Source: Hyposmocoma kahamanoa
Lineage: Eukaryota; Arthropoda; Insecta; Lepidoptera; Cosmopterigidae
Assembly: GCF_003589595.1 (NCBI RefSeq)
Contig: NW_020654422.1
Span: forward strand, 5,665,647-5,729,646
Direction of reading: 5' to 3'
Length of the DNA: 64,000 nucleotides
Shown here: positions 22,166-34,800 of the stretch, in pieces
How positions within the stretch are numbered: the stretch's first letter is position 1
Layout: the number at the start of each line of letters is the position of its first letter
Made by a program: the position numbers and the translations under genes
Notes under the pieces: generated by a model
Database searches by the model: none
Told to the model about the DNA's origin: nothing
Seen by the model: the letters and a program-made list of their open reading frames with translations, nothing else

Positions 22166-24281
22166 CTTTTATATATTGTCTTGGATCAGGGTGTTTGTGG
22201 TACCGTCGTTGTTTCTGATTTCCGTAACACAAGTGCTTTAGTTACATAATCTGGGATCGGAACAACGTTTGTGATGTTGTCTAATATTATATTATTAATT
22301 CATCAATTATCATAATTTGTAAGTAGTCTGAAAAAACTTTTTATTACATTTTAGCAACTTCTGATGTCCCGATTTTTTTCGCCCCATACAATGAAATGAT
22401 CCGTACATCAAATTGAATCGATCAGCAATAAAAAAGACTTGATCAGATTTATTCATTTTTATGGACAACTCACTTTATTAGTTTATTTATAGCAGTTATG
22501 TTATCTGTAAACTTATTGTTACCTCTTAATGTAGGTCAACTAAAGCCTCTCTATGAATGTCATATTAAATGTATGGGAGCGTTTAATGTTAAAATTTTAT
22601 ATATTTGTAGTTTTATTTTTAAAAAGTTATTGATCTCGATTTACTCATTAGGTAACATACTTTCTGTATCAGTTTAAAGCTTTTTAATATTTCTTATATT
22701 TATCGAATAATCGCCTGGGCACATCTAGCCTACTAGTTAGGACTAGTTTGTCTTTAAAGAAACAGGGGACTCATTTTGTGTGCATTTTTATGGTAGGAAT
22801 TTGTCTATTTAAATGTTAGGGAACACGGAAGTAAAATAAAATTATAATCTAGTGGGTGCAGAAAGGAGCTGAATAATAGGCAATTAAAGAGCTAAATGGA
22901 AAACAGTAGTCTATTATGTCTTTCGTCACACCTAAGTCAAGTGATCTAAGCTAATGAAAAGTACTCCCAAAACATACTATGATACGGAATTGTCCCAACA
23001 TCAACAAGGTAACTTTACGCTGTGGCGAGTGTACACTGAATAAATAACTACATAGTCTCTTTACCCTGTATTTACCTTGAATATTTCATTACCTACAACT
23101 TTTAGCTATTTAATATCTTACCGAGCCACGAAAGATATGAAAGAGCATGCGAAAATGGCACCAACAGATTTTCTTTACCCGTGGCATGGTGATTGAATTT
23201 TCTTTTTTAAACTGCATAGACGAAACAGCAATGTACTAGGTTCTGAAGCGATGCCTCGTTTTGGTATATCTCAGTAAATTATAGAGTAGGTAGCGTGAGA
23301 ATCCTTTTGCGCATGTTCCAAAGTGATACATGCGCATTGTGCAACTTCTGCGCCAACAACTCCCTCAGTTGACCATATTTTTACGAAAAAATACAAATTA
23401 AAGTAAGATAATATAAAGTACGTAATTTTGTGATATATGCATAATAACAATGGATTGATGTGGTAATCGAAGTAATGTTTTAATTAAGTGCATTAGTGAC
23501 GATAGCCTCCCTGCGATTATGTTAATTTAGGCATTCAAGTGATAGTTATATTTACTTAAAATTAGAATAAACAATTGACTGTCTATTAATATTAAGTCTG
23601 CTAATATTCAAGAAATTTAATAGAGGTATGTATAAAACAGCCCATTGAAACGAATAATCTTTAAAATATTATAATCTTTTAAACATAGAACATAATTCAC
23701 GTGTGTTAAAGTTTAACGTAGGAAATCACAGGTGTTGCTTTTGACATCGATCAACAGAATACATTATAAAAATTTAATTAAGTTAAAAATATTAAGTTTT
23801 TGCGTATGAATGGCCGTTGTACTTTTGATGTGAATTTAATTGGCTCAATTTTATTGCTTTTTCATTGTTTGTGATTCTAACGTGGCAGAGTTGAAAATTG
23901 ATAAGTAATTATTGGGCGGAACGCCGATTCCCTACTAAAGCACAACAGTATTCTTTTTTTTCGCAGTGCATATATTTTGTGCGTGTTATTTTTTTCATGG
24001 TTCTGCACTTTAGAACGTGCGAAAAATTTTACAATCGTACTCGATACTGCGATAAATATACGTCTCTCCCATTGACCCTAATGTGGTGACCCTTGATTTC
24101 AATTACCTCATGTCACAGATCGAAATTCAAAATTCAGGCTTCCTTACCTCCAGCCTCCAACAATGTATATTTACGATAATTTCAAATTTTATTTATATCG
24201 ATTCCGAGTAATTCCGTTCGCTGATTGTGCAAGTTTTGAGTGGATGATGTAAGAAAGCTTCGTTCGCTGTGCTTTGATTAA
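22166..24281. other. gene-free interval
   Basis: This is AT-rich sequence between the LINE and the next SINE. I see no coding exon, structured repeat or long hairpin in it. Confidence 0.6.
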
Positions 24282-24515
24282 CTGTCTTCGTGGCCGAACG
24301 GTTATCATGCTGGTTTGCCACTCAGAGGTCCCGGGTTCGGTTCCACAGGCCAGAAATATATACATATATTTCTAACCTGCCTAGATTGCCTATTGCATCG
24401 ATAGATTGCTAGAAGCCTAGATTTATTTCTCTCATGAGTTTGGGTGTAATTTGTGGTTGTCTATGTGTGTGTCCATAACACCCGCGATACGGGTTTCCAG
24501 GGTTAGTGTGGGGCT
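24282..24515 (+). repeat. tRNA-derived SINE, family 1
   Basis: The head has CGTGGCCGAACGGTTATCAT and GGTCCCGGGTTCGGTTCC. The body has TTTATTTCTCTCATGAGTTT, TGTAATTTGTGGTTGTC and AGTGTGGGGCTAATT. An insertion of about 50 bases follows the B box compared with the copy at 12092. Confidence 0.75.
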
Positions 24516-24740
24516 AATTATTTCATTTGAACTATATTACCTTGGCAGTGTTAGATTGAAGATTAAACTATTATAAAATAATAAACTAACCTCGTATACA
24601 TATGTACTATTGTACCGAGACGACCTGACTTTTTGATAATTTATTTTAAAATTAAATCAAGGTAATTAACCGTACAGATATAAAATATTAAATACGGTCA
24701 TAGCAATAGTATTAATTTATTAATTGAATAATTTTTGTTT

Positions 24741-24974
24741 GTGATATCAAGTGGTGGGACGGACAAGTCGTGGGCCTGGTGGTAAGCGACACGCCTGACC
24801 GTTACAGTTGCAGTGCCACTCAGAGCTGTAAATCACAAACATCTGAGGGGCACTGCCTCTGTGCCCGTCACACTGAGACATAAGTTGACAAGTCCCATGT
24901 GCCTGTAATTTCACTAGCACCATTACCCTTCAAAACCGGAACTCAGTAATGCTGACATTACTGCTTGGCGGCAT
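24741..24974 (-). repeat. unclassified dispersed repeat, family A
   Basis: This reversed copy starts GTGATATCAAGTGGTGGGAC and ends ATTACTGCTTGGCGGCA. It shares AGTCCCATGTGCCTGTAATT and TACCCTTCAAAACCGGAAC with the other copies. The last 50 bases of the family (the TAGCAGTAGAGCTCC end) are missing. Confidence 0.75.
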
Positions 24975-25588
24975 ATTAGCGACAGAGCTATCTTTAAGAT
25001 AACAAATAATTAAGAAACCTAAAACATAATATACTTATACTAAAAATTAATTCAGGTACAAACTGTAATTACAAAAAAATTAACAAGAAATCAATCTAAA
25101 GAAACATTTTTATTTATTTATTGAGCATTGGCTACAAGAATGCTATACAGTCATCTAAAACCAACTCAGAATTTAATATAATAATAACTAAAAAATATTC
25201 ATAAAAAATCTGTAAGGTATTATTCGAACTAAACAAAATTATATCGCGCTTTTTGTGAATTGAATAATCAAATTCGGAACTATATTCTATGTACGCGCGA
25301 AATTGGACAGCTGCTACGCGATAGCTTCGAGGAGGACGGGGGGCAAGTTATACTCCGGTGGAAAAAGGTAGCTAGCAAATATATTTAAAATGTAATCGAA
25401 CATAACCGACATGTCTACTGGAAATTTATTAATTTTCCATTAACGTTTGCCTCTGAAATTGGTCAGAGAGTAAATCGACAAATTAACCATTTTACTAAAA
25501 TTATAGTCGATATGTACATTTACGGATGAGCATTGTATAGGGTGTAAATATTAACACTATTCTTATATTAATGGTATTCTTGCACAGG
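24975..25588. other. gene-free interval
   Basis: AT-rich sequence with no recognisable gene. A GC-richer patch near 25310-25350 contains no open frame I can name. Confidence 0.55.
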
Positions 25589-25714
25589 GTCAAGAGCACG
25601 ACAAGTTTGACACTTAAGATTTAAATCTTTAAATTTGGATTTAAATCCAAATCTGTGCCGCTTACGATAAGAACGGTCCAAAGTATAAAGTGTCTAGCTT
25701 GACGTGCTCTTGAC
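25589..25714. mobile_element. palindromic MITE-like element
   Basis: The ends are inverted: GTCAAGAGCACGACAAGTTTG on the left pairs with the right end CTTGACGTGCTCTTGAC. The centre holds a second palindrome, GGATTTAAATCC. No coding capacity is seen. Confidence 0.6.
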
Positions 25715-25744
25715 TTTACAACTCGAAACTCTCGACAACTTTAG

Positions 25745-25850
25745 GGCTAGCACGACAGGGCGCGACTATCGCGAGAGCGAGATAAAGTGCGAAATAGAAA
25801 TCTCGCGCTTTATGTCACTCTCGCGCAAGTCGCGCCTTGTCGTGCTAGCC
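25745..25850. mobile_element. fold-back element
   Basis: GGCTAGCACGACAGGGCGCG at the left pairs with the right end CGCGCCTTGTCGTGCTAGCC. Inside, CTATCGCGAGAGCGAGATAA pairs loosely with TTATGTCACTCTCGCGC. It lies only 30 bp from the palindrome ending at 25714 and shares the GCACGACA core with it. Confidence 0.65.
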
Positions 25851-26130
25851 ATAGTGGACAAGAGTTTTCCCAAAGCCGCGTAGTACATTCGAGAGCAAAA
25901 ATATTTTTTGATGGATACGTTTCTTATATATGAGTTTATGACTTACCTACATGTTACAGACAAGTTCACAAATCTCTTTGCGACATAACAGCCCCACTAT
26001 AGTTGACCTGAATCACAGAGTTCTCTTGGAAGTTTATGCGTTCCCATTACGTTCTACGCCGGTTCTTCTAGGGAGGTTTAGTCCCTATAGCTTCGGTAAT
26101 CTTGGTGTTTGAATAGCTTAATGAATTTTA

Positions 26131-26425
26131 CCAGCAGTAGAGTTTCTTGTGCAAGAGTTCGTTCAGGGAAGTGCTGCCTTACCTATTTCTGCCGCCAAGC
26201 AGTGATGTCAGCATTACTGTGTTCCGGTTTTGAAGGGTAAGGGTGCTGGTGAAATTACAGGCTCATGGGACTTGTCAATTTATTTCTCAGGGTGACGTGC
26301 GCAGTATCAGTAACCCTCAGATCTTTGCGATTATAAGCTGTGAGTGGCACTGCAACTTTTATGGACAGGCGTGTGAAACTTACCATCAGGCGCACGACTC
26401 GTTCGTCCCGTCACTTGATATTATG
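26131..26425 (+). repeat. unclassified dispersed repeat, family A (full length)
   Basis: It starts ACCAGCAGTAGAGTTTCTTG and ends CCCGTCACTTGATATTATG followed by a run of A. It shares TTACTGTGTTCCGGTTTTGA and GGTAAGGGTGCTGGTGAAAT with the copies at 12391 and 42872. Confidence 0.75.
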
Positions 26426-27539
26426 AAAAAAAAATCACCGTCTATTACTCCGTGTTGGCGTATTTTACGGTTGTTATCATTCCTGACAGTGTTGGATTGG
26501 CGTTTTCAGACGAATCCTCTTCCTTTCTTAACTGGATAAGGATCGTCTACGACGGTGTTAAAGTGCTTAGATTAGTGAATATTTATAGCCTATGACTATT
26601 GCCGCCCAGGCCGTCTGCATAGCTTCCACGCTCACGTGGCAATCACTAGACTTAAAATGTTCTATATAGTATGTAACTGTAAGTGGCCTAATGATGGACC
26701 AAAACAGTTAGTTCACTGACTTATTTGCGTGCTTTAATTGAATAATTTCCGGATACTTCTGTCCGAAATTCGTAATTTTATGGCCACAAATTCGCAACGG
26801 TGTGATGCGTTCAGGGGAGCGTTCAAGGTTTGCGCATACATTGTGTCTTGTCTGTCACACGTCTGCGCGTAATATACGTTGCAACCACACCCATTTGAAC
26901 GCACCATTTTCCGGAATTTGCGTCCTTACTCCAAAAGCATGAACTATTATTTGTTAAATATTTTATGGTTCCAATGGCTACTTCTTACGAAAATTGAATT
27001 TCGTTACGTGTTTACATTTATGACTTTATAAGTGACGTAGATTTAATATAGCGTTTGAAGGCCCACGCTTACAATACGCCACGCGAGTCGATGAATGTAT
27101 GTCTCAAATCTTAACAGGTGACGGGCGCGGTCGTTGGTTGTGCTCCTAAGATCTTTTTTCGATTTACCTAAAGATCAGCGTCCTGATTTTGATTCAAATC
27201 GGAATGGATCCAATCGGGTAATCTCGAAATCAGGTGGGTTTCTGAGCGAGAAGATGAACCTGATTCCTACTATATCTTTCTAATTTGTGAGTTAAATCAA
27301 CTATTGTTCCGATGAGTAATGTCATCAGTTTCCGATGGGCCAGTTGTGAATCGCAGTTATGCGCCACGACTCGGAAGAGGCGCAGTTTCCGATCGGGAGA
27401 TGCAATCAAAATCAAGCTGCTGAGTGGCATTGCAACTGTTAGGACGTGTTTCCTTTATGTCGCGATACCAGATAGTCGTTCAGTTTAAAGTCTTGTGGCT
27501 TATATATTTAAATAAAGTTGTTCACACATAAAACAACAC
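26426..27539. other. gene-free interval
   Basis: No gene is seen. A region from about 26755 to 26930 has diffuse inverted similarity (GAAATTCGTAATTTTATGG near the left, TTTTCCGGAATTTGCG near the right) and may be an old MITE. A short family A scrap (GAGTGGCATTGCAACTGTTA) lies at about 27421. Confidence 0.4.
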
Positions 27540-27865
27540 GATTGACTGTGGTTCACGACTTTCTTGACGTTACGACGACAGATTGTCTTGACAATGGGAA
27601 GAGCTGAAACGACATTCGTTCGACGATAAATAAAACGTCACGACAAAAATGTGACGACAGTCTGCCATGTGAACGACAAGGCGGCTGCCGCGAACCGGCA
27701 AATTGTCGTCACGATCTAGTTGGAACAGCTAGACACGCTAGTCGTTCAGCGATAAAATAAACGTCTACGACACAGTCACAGGGTACAGGCACAGGGTACA
27801 GGCTACACGCGACTGTCGTCCAACGATAAATAAAACGTTACGACATAATGGGAACGTGCCCTTAT
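27540..27865. repeat. element with three internal repeats
   Basis: A 28-base motif recurs three times with small changes near 27622, 27740 and 27807. Its core is CGATAAATAAAACGT followed by ACGAC. The surrounding sequence is full of ACGAC and GTCGT words that can pair with each other. This looks like a non-autonomous element with subterminal repeats, but the ends are not clear. Confidence 0.45.
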
Positions 27866-28887
27866 AGCATAACCATCGCGCACACTAATATAAATATGTA
27901 GCAGAACAATTGTGAATAGAAGAAAATATTTTCCAGCCTAACGAGTTTTGTCTGTTTAGGCTAAAGCCTGCAGAAACATACTCATATTATAAGTACTTGA
28001 AGCGACACGACGACATGCCACTAGAAACACGCGATCAAGACACGTGTGTGATGTAATTAGTGTGTAAAACTTGGTTTCTGTCACGTTTATGTCCTTCTAT
28101 ATAGGCATAACTGTAAATGTAGGCAGGAACTAATTTAACAATTACGTATTTATTGAAACATGACTAGTGTGCGTACAGACACGATATTATAAAACTAGGA
28201 AATTAAACTTTTTTCGGTTGTTTCTTGTCCGCCTGGGACAAACATGGAAAGTGTACACAAAATGGACAAAATGGAAATTGATGAGAACATTTACTTAAAA
28301 ACTTACTCTGACTTTTGAACTATGCTCTCTATTTATAAGGCAGGTATATAACTGTGTAGTTTCAGTAAGCGGTTGGAGGGGTGGCGGGCGCGGGGGTGTG
28401 GGAGTCATGGTGCGCTGACGATGGTGGCGCTCTGGGCTTGGCGCATTACTCCCTGCGGACCATGAGGAAATTACGCCGAGAGAGTCTGGTAATATGGCAC
28501 GCCCAGCAATCACAATAGATCGCAATTCATTGTAATATGTAATAAATGATATTATGTTGATTCTTTTCCTTAGGGAGTCACGTTTTTGTTTGAGTTCTTG
28601 TAGTTTTCCAAACCCGCGATTTGCAGAGTTAAAAAGATGGTCTATAATGTTGGTATATGTGTATAATGAACGATACTAATTTTGTCTCAAATTAGATATT
28701 TACACGCAAACGAAATAAATTTCTGGCGCACTGGCACTCAAAAGTATCCAAATCAGATTGATGCGATATTTAAGAAATGGAAAGAAGTTGAAATTGCAGA
28801 AGGTGAAAATCGCCTTTAAAGTAATGGGAGGTAGGTTTCATGAAATGTACGTATCTAGGTATTTATAACAATCATTGTCTTCATTAG

Positions 28888-31800
28888 TGGCGATACCGCT
28901 GTCACTGGAGTGTATTCGCGTTCGCCGCGACCGGGCTGGTCATCTTCAACGGCGTTACTAATTTGTGGCTACTGCACCCCGCGCGCCCGCCCAGCCCCTT
29001 CGCCGTCACTTCGCTACCAACGGAGTCCGTCACCTGTGACCATTGCACGGACAGTCCCCAGCCAACAGCGAGCGCCTACGAAGACCCAATTAGCAATATC
29101 GACCTTCGCTTAGGCAGGTGTGTGTAACTGTATCTATTTATTATTTGCAAATATTTTGAACATGCTATTAAATAATGCTACTCTAATTACAGAGAGTAAT
29201 TAGAGTAGGATTCTTTAATAGCATGTTTAATAGAATTTAAATGAATGTGAAGGTCAAAAAAATGTCTATGATCTATGGTGACTTAGGATCGTATTCTAGA
29301 ACTCTACTCAATGCTCAAGTCAGGATTTGAGTATGGTTTAAAGCAGTCGAAATCATACTCAAGTCCCTGCCATTAGGGTCGTATTGTGCTTGTGTGCCAG
29401 TGTGCCAGTGCTTGTGTTGCCAGTGCAATCCTGACTGAGCATTGAGTAGAGTTGTAGAATACGACCCTGAGGGTTATATTCCAGAACTCTACTCAGTACT
29501 CAAGTCAGGACTTGAGTATTGCAGTGAGCACTGAAAATCATACTCAAGTCCTTGCCATTAGGGTCGTATTTGCAGTGCTTGAAATCATACTCAAGTCTGC
29601 TCAAATCCTGACTTGAGCATTGAGTAGAGTTCTAGAATACGACCCTTAGTGTCGTAACTGAAAGTTATTGATACAAATAATACTATTATTATAGGTGGGA
29701 CAGTTCCCGCTCCTACCGTCTCTTTGACTATGCAGCGACGGGCGAACTTTACCCAGTCATATCAGAGAACAGACAAGTCTGCCTCGCGACTCAAAGCACC
29801 ATAGAAAGGCTTCACGAGCTCCTAAGTATCGCTGCTCATTGGTCCGGCCCAATGTCCGTGGCGGTATTCGTAGCGGGAGACGAACTAGCGATACTTCGGG
29901 CTTATGTTACATGGTTGTATTATTGCCATCCAGACGTCATTGCAAGAATGGCGCTGCACATTGCTTTCCCAGCAGACAGGCCAGGAATTCACGAAAGTAC
30001 AATACGAAGCGGAGCCACGGATTGTCTTTCTAATCCTCTTACCCATAACAGACGAAGACCTGATACCGTAGCTTGGAGGTCGAAGCATCCTTACCCTCAG
30101 AATCATTTGAGGAATCTTGCAAGAAAGAACTGTCAAACGCCCTATATGTTCCTGGTGGATATCGACATCGTGCCGTCTAAAGGTATGGCAGAGTCACTGG
30201 ACCAATTCCTGTCGACGATACCGAAGTGTCAGTTGTGTGCTTATGTGGTGCCTACTTACGAGTTGGACACGAGAGTGACCAAGTTCCCAGCGAACAAATC
30301 AGAGCTGATTAGACTATCTAAAAATAAGTTAGCAGTACCATTCCATAGAAAAGTGTTCATCTACAACCAATACGCATCAAATTTTTCAAAGTAAGTATGC
30401 TATGCTACAATATAATTAATATTTACTGAGCTTAAGATAAGATATTCTGTGCCGATATCATTTAATAAAATTAATATTGTGTGCCAAATAACCACACCAA
30501 CTGGTCTCATAGTAGCAAATTCCCTGTACTATGAGTGCCAGTGCAACGGGATCCGGGGTACTATCCGGAATATCCAGATCAAAACTTATCGTCCATTTCC
30601 CAAATTGGTCCTACCGGGTATCGACCCCGGGACCTCATTATCCAGCGCCCAAAGTGCTTGCTTCTGGACGAGCGAAATCAACATTTAATAGGTTACAGAA
30701 ACTATTTATTACTTTGAAACTACCAGGATAACACTAAAATCATGTTTACTTTATGATTTGGAAGACCATCGACCTTAGGTATTGTTTCTAGGAACTTAGG
30801 ATGACTTAAATGGCAGTTTTTAATATTCAGGTGGGAAGAGTCTGGAGGCAATGAAAGCGAAAAGACTCACGAAAGCCACAACGTAACAAACTTCGAACTG
30901 CTCTACGAGCCATTCTACGTAGCCGCGGACACCGTGCCTGTGCACGACGAGCGGTTCGTCGGGTACGGGTATACAAGGAATACGCAAGTCAGTATTATAT
31001 GAAGCTGGTATATATGTAAAGAAAGTGTGGCTTTGTGGGATGAATAGTGTTGTTACGATTCAGTTATTGTCCTAATTGATTATGACGATATTCAATAATC
31101 GATTATTGGACGTGGATAATGAAATTACTTCCTTTGATGTTTCAATCCGTGACAACATGCTTATTTTGCAACAATACGTAGTATTTTTCTTTTGTCCGTA
31201 ACAAGACACAGTGAAATTTTTAATCAACCGAGAAATTACTGCAACATAGTTGCAATTTTTTTGTATCGTTTTTTGTCTGTGCGATAATAACATGGATCTC
31301 TGCTCAACCGTACGCAATGCGCTTTGCGCACATACGACATTTGTATTTTGGCGGGATTTTTTTACTACGAAAGTAGCCTGTTACTCAATAAGGTAACGTG
31401 AGACGTGTAATCTCGTGTTACAGCGGAACCGTCGAGACAATGCTGAAAACATGTTGTCTCTAGCTCCCCTCCAGTTGGCTTGCGGCCAGGGCGGTTATTG
31501 TAGACTCCCTCGTTAGATGTCGAATGCTTGAACTGGTTTTCGAGGCTTATAAATTTAAAACTAAAAAAAATGTATAGGCCAAACTTTCCTGCATTTTTTT
31601 TTCTATTTGTTTAAAGAGCTTTGTCACATATTGCGACTACGCTGCTCTACACATATATAATTTAGTAAAGCAGAGAGAGTATTGAAGCAATTATAAAGGC
31701 AATTATGACCATAATTGCCTTAACTGCAAACCTCTCTCCACTAATTTGTATAGCATGTTGCTTGCCTTGGTAAAGGAAAAACCAAAACGCTACCTACATA

Positions 31801-34800
31801 ATTTTATTGGCGCGATTTGAAATGTCGTTTATATAAAATTGTATACTTTGACCGCAGTATTATGTGATTAGCCATCATAGTTAGAGAAAAGCTTGATTGA
31901 CATCTGGTTCTAAATACTTATGCTCTATTACATAATATCACGTGATACCCTATAATATTGCTTGTAATGAACATTATGCTATTTTACTACCATGATAATA
32001 ATTGATTTTGGTGAAACTACTCCACTAGTTTGTTATAATTGTTAATATAAAACACAAGGAAAAGTTCCTACGATCTGACAGAACTCGACCCTGCGTCTGT
32101 GCCAAGCTAACCCTTATCGTCCAATGTAAATAAACACAACATTTTTAACGAGTAATTTTAGAAATAGATCTCCTGTTTATCCGGCCAGGCAGTGACCTCA
32201 TTCCGGATCGTAAATTCCTATTCGATTATAACATTTCGTAGTGATTCAACAACTGTTAACAGGTGGGCTTGTAATCCTATCTAATTAGTCTAATAAATAA
32301 TTTTTCGATGTCCATTACTATTATGACTATGAAACGAAAATGCATACACGCAAAATGATTAATTTCTATGGGAGTAGTAATATTTCGTGGCATTTTCAAA
32401 AAAAAAAAATAGAAGGAGTCTTGATGCTTTACCGGTATGACACCAGTATTATTTGTGTATATTGACAGCTTTTATAAAGGACCTCATGATTACTTTATAA
32501 TATGAACAACCATATTTGGTCCGATTACCTATTTGATGTAGTGCCTGGCAATGCGTAACTATGTTGAAAAACAAAATGATTAATAATTACTACGCTCACG
32601 GCATATTTTAGCATTATTGTAAGTCTCGTCGATTCGGGTTCAACTGCAATGGTTCAAAATGTTTATTAACGTTCGTCGTCATGAAATTTTTTCTCGCAAT
32701 GCGTTCCCTATTCATGAATTTACTTTGAAACAGCACATGTATTCTATTTTGGTGATCGTTATATTATAAATAAAGCTGAATGTTATCAAGGACTTAGAAT
32801 TGGTGGCACAACGTAACCATTTCACAACAAAAAGTATATTAAAATAAACCTTTAAAACGTAATTACTTACAATTACAAATTCCACATATTATTAGAGTAT
32901 AAGAGCAAGTATTGTAAATTTTAGTAAAATTTATCGGAATATTTATTTATATGATAAATAAAATATGAAAAATTTATGCCAGTAAAATAATGGCGGGTAT
33001 TGGGGTTTTTTTTTGTTTATAAAACAAATAATATAATTATATCGTCCAACAGATTTCGAAAATATAAGTTTCTAATAGATATAAAAAGAGTTCTGTAGTT
33101 TTTTCAGATGAAACTCGATTAGCGTGTACCTATTTATTATGTTTTAGTTCTATTTTCATGCCGATTCTGCGGCGTTCAAAATATCTCATTCTTTATATTT
33201 CAATGCAACACAATAATGCGCGTACTGACTTTTTAATTCATTTAACGCTAACAGTTGTAATTGAAATTAATTTTGTCCTTTCCCTCGCAAGGATGTAGTA
33301 CCTGCTAATTTACTTGTCACTGGTTTTCAATATCATTTAAAGACATTGCTCATCACGCTAGCCCGAATGAAATGTCATCGAAAATTTTCTGGACTATCTT
33401 TAACAGAATGGCGTTAGGTTAGGTTAGGTTAAATTTAGGTTTATTGCAAACAAATGAATTGTTTTTCAATAAATCCGTAATATTTTCATGATTTCTCGGA
33501 AATTAGCTGCTGTTTCGCAGCAATCAAGTGCAATTTACGACTACGCTTTCCATTTTTATCCATTCGTACAATTAACACTAAATAAAAGAACCCTAATGAT
33601 AATAAGGTTGCGACCGTGAGAAATTCCGATTGCGGTCATTTGATTGGGCAATTTACAAAAAAATTAGGACCTTGGATATCAACTAGCGCCGGTGGCTATT
33701 CGCATGAAAGGTGTCGATCTGAATTGTCTTTACGAGAGAGTGCTAATGTTTGTGCAGCGAAGATGATGGCGAAATTGCCGCATCTACTTTTATACCTGTG
33801 CCTTGTCACCTTTGTAGGTAAGTGAATTAAATATAAATATATGTCTAGGCTTATTGCTTTCATCTTTGTCATTAAGACGCTGAACTTCTGCCAATGTATT
33901 TCTGTTGTGCTGGGAGTTAATATATGCTGTGCTGATTGATCAAAGTCAGTAAATCAGTTTAACATGTTAATTGTACACTTTAGGTTGTTTACGTAACATC
34001 TTAGACATTTTTAAATCTTTCATTTGATGTGGTGTACCTATTTATAAATTGTAAATTGTTTATCTTCCAAAAACATTTAACCAATTTTGATCAAAGAATA
34101 TCTTGAATTTAATTTAATGGAATATAAATAAATTTAAATCTACGTGTGTTCTAATTCCAATATTTTTTTTGGTTTATTTTTACTTTTATTGCCGATCAGT
34201 CAGTTTAGTAGCTGTAATAGTAATTATACTGTAATTTATAACCTTACAGCATGTACTATAGTATACCTTCCTTAATTTATTCTAAAGATTAGCACGAAGC
34301 GACGCTTCCACATGTATATGGCGAACGGCTATGGAGTGGAATTCCCTGCCTGCAGACTTGTACCCTGAACGGTATAACTTGGGCCTTTTCAAGGCGAGAG
34401 TGAATAGGGATTATTTAGGTGCACGTGCTCCATCGTCATGCAACCTTGTCTTCACTTTCCACCTGGTGAGATGGAGGTCAAATGTGCACTTATTTTATCA
34501 TAAAAAATATAATTTTGCAACTAAAATCTATAACTCCCAATGCCTTAACTATTTCTATCGCTTTCTACACCGTAGGTTTACTTACATTTTTGTTGATATA
34601 GAAGTTATATAAATCGATTACAGAACTTCAAGAAGCAACAGATTGCGACTGTCCAGATGACCAATCCCAAAATAATGATCAGGCAGATCCTCAAAATCTC
34701 CAAAATCCCGAAAATAATCCTAATGATGACGACAACGAAATTATTCAAGAATTGGGAGGACTGGAAGAGGCCTGTCCAGATCTAAGTGGTCAAATTATTG

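Larger units (their letters stand above)
30988..33762. other. glycosyltransferase intron, part upstream of the nested protease
   Basis: No further glycosyltransferase exon is seen here; the next one is at 47266. The stretch is AT-rich and holds a family 4 SINE near 32020 and a short TTAGG run at 33414. The region just before 33763 should contain the promoter of the nested protease, but I see no clear TATA box. Confidence 0.55.

Noticed and set aside
28295..28525. 76-codon minus-strand frame rich in Pro
   Set aside because: No domain recognised and no supporting splice sites. The GC-rich patch could be a promoter region of the glycosyltransferase, but nothing proves it.
28683..28820. possible first exon of the glycosyltransferase (HANEINFWRTGTQKYP frame and a later ATGGGAG|GTAGGT)
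   Set aside because: The donor phases do not fit the exon at 28888, which needs a phase 0 junction; joining it gives the wrong frame.
31420..31520. possible extra glycosyltransferase exon starting RNRRDN after an acceptor-like CAG
   Set aside because: It does not continue the family sequence after TRNTQ, whereas 47266 does so exactly and in phase.
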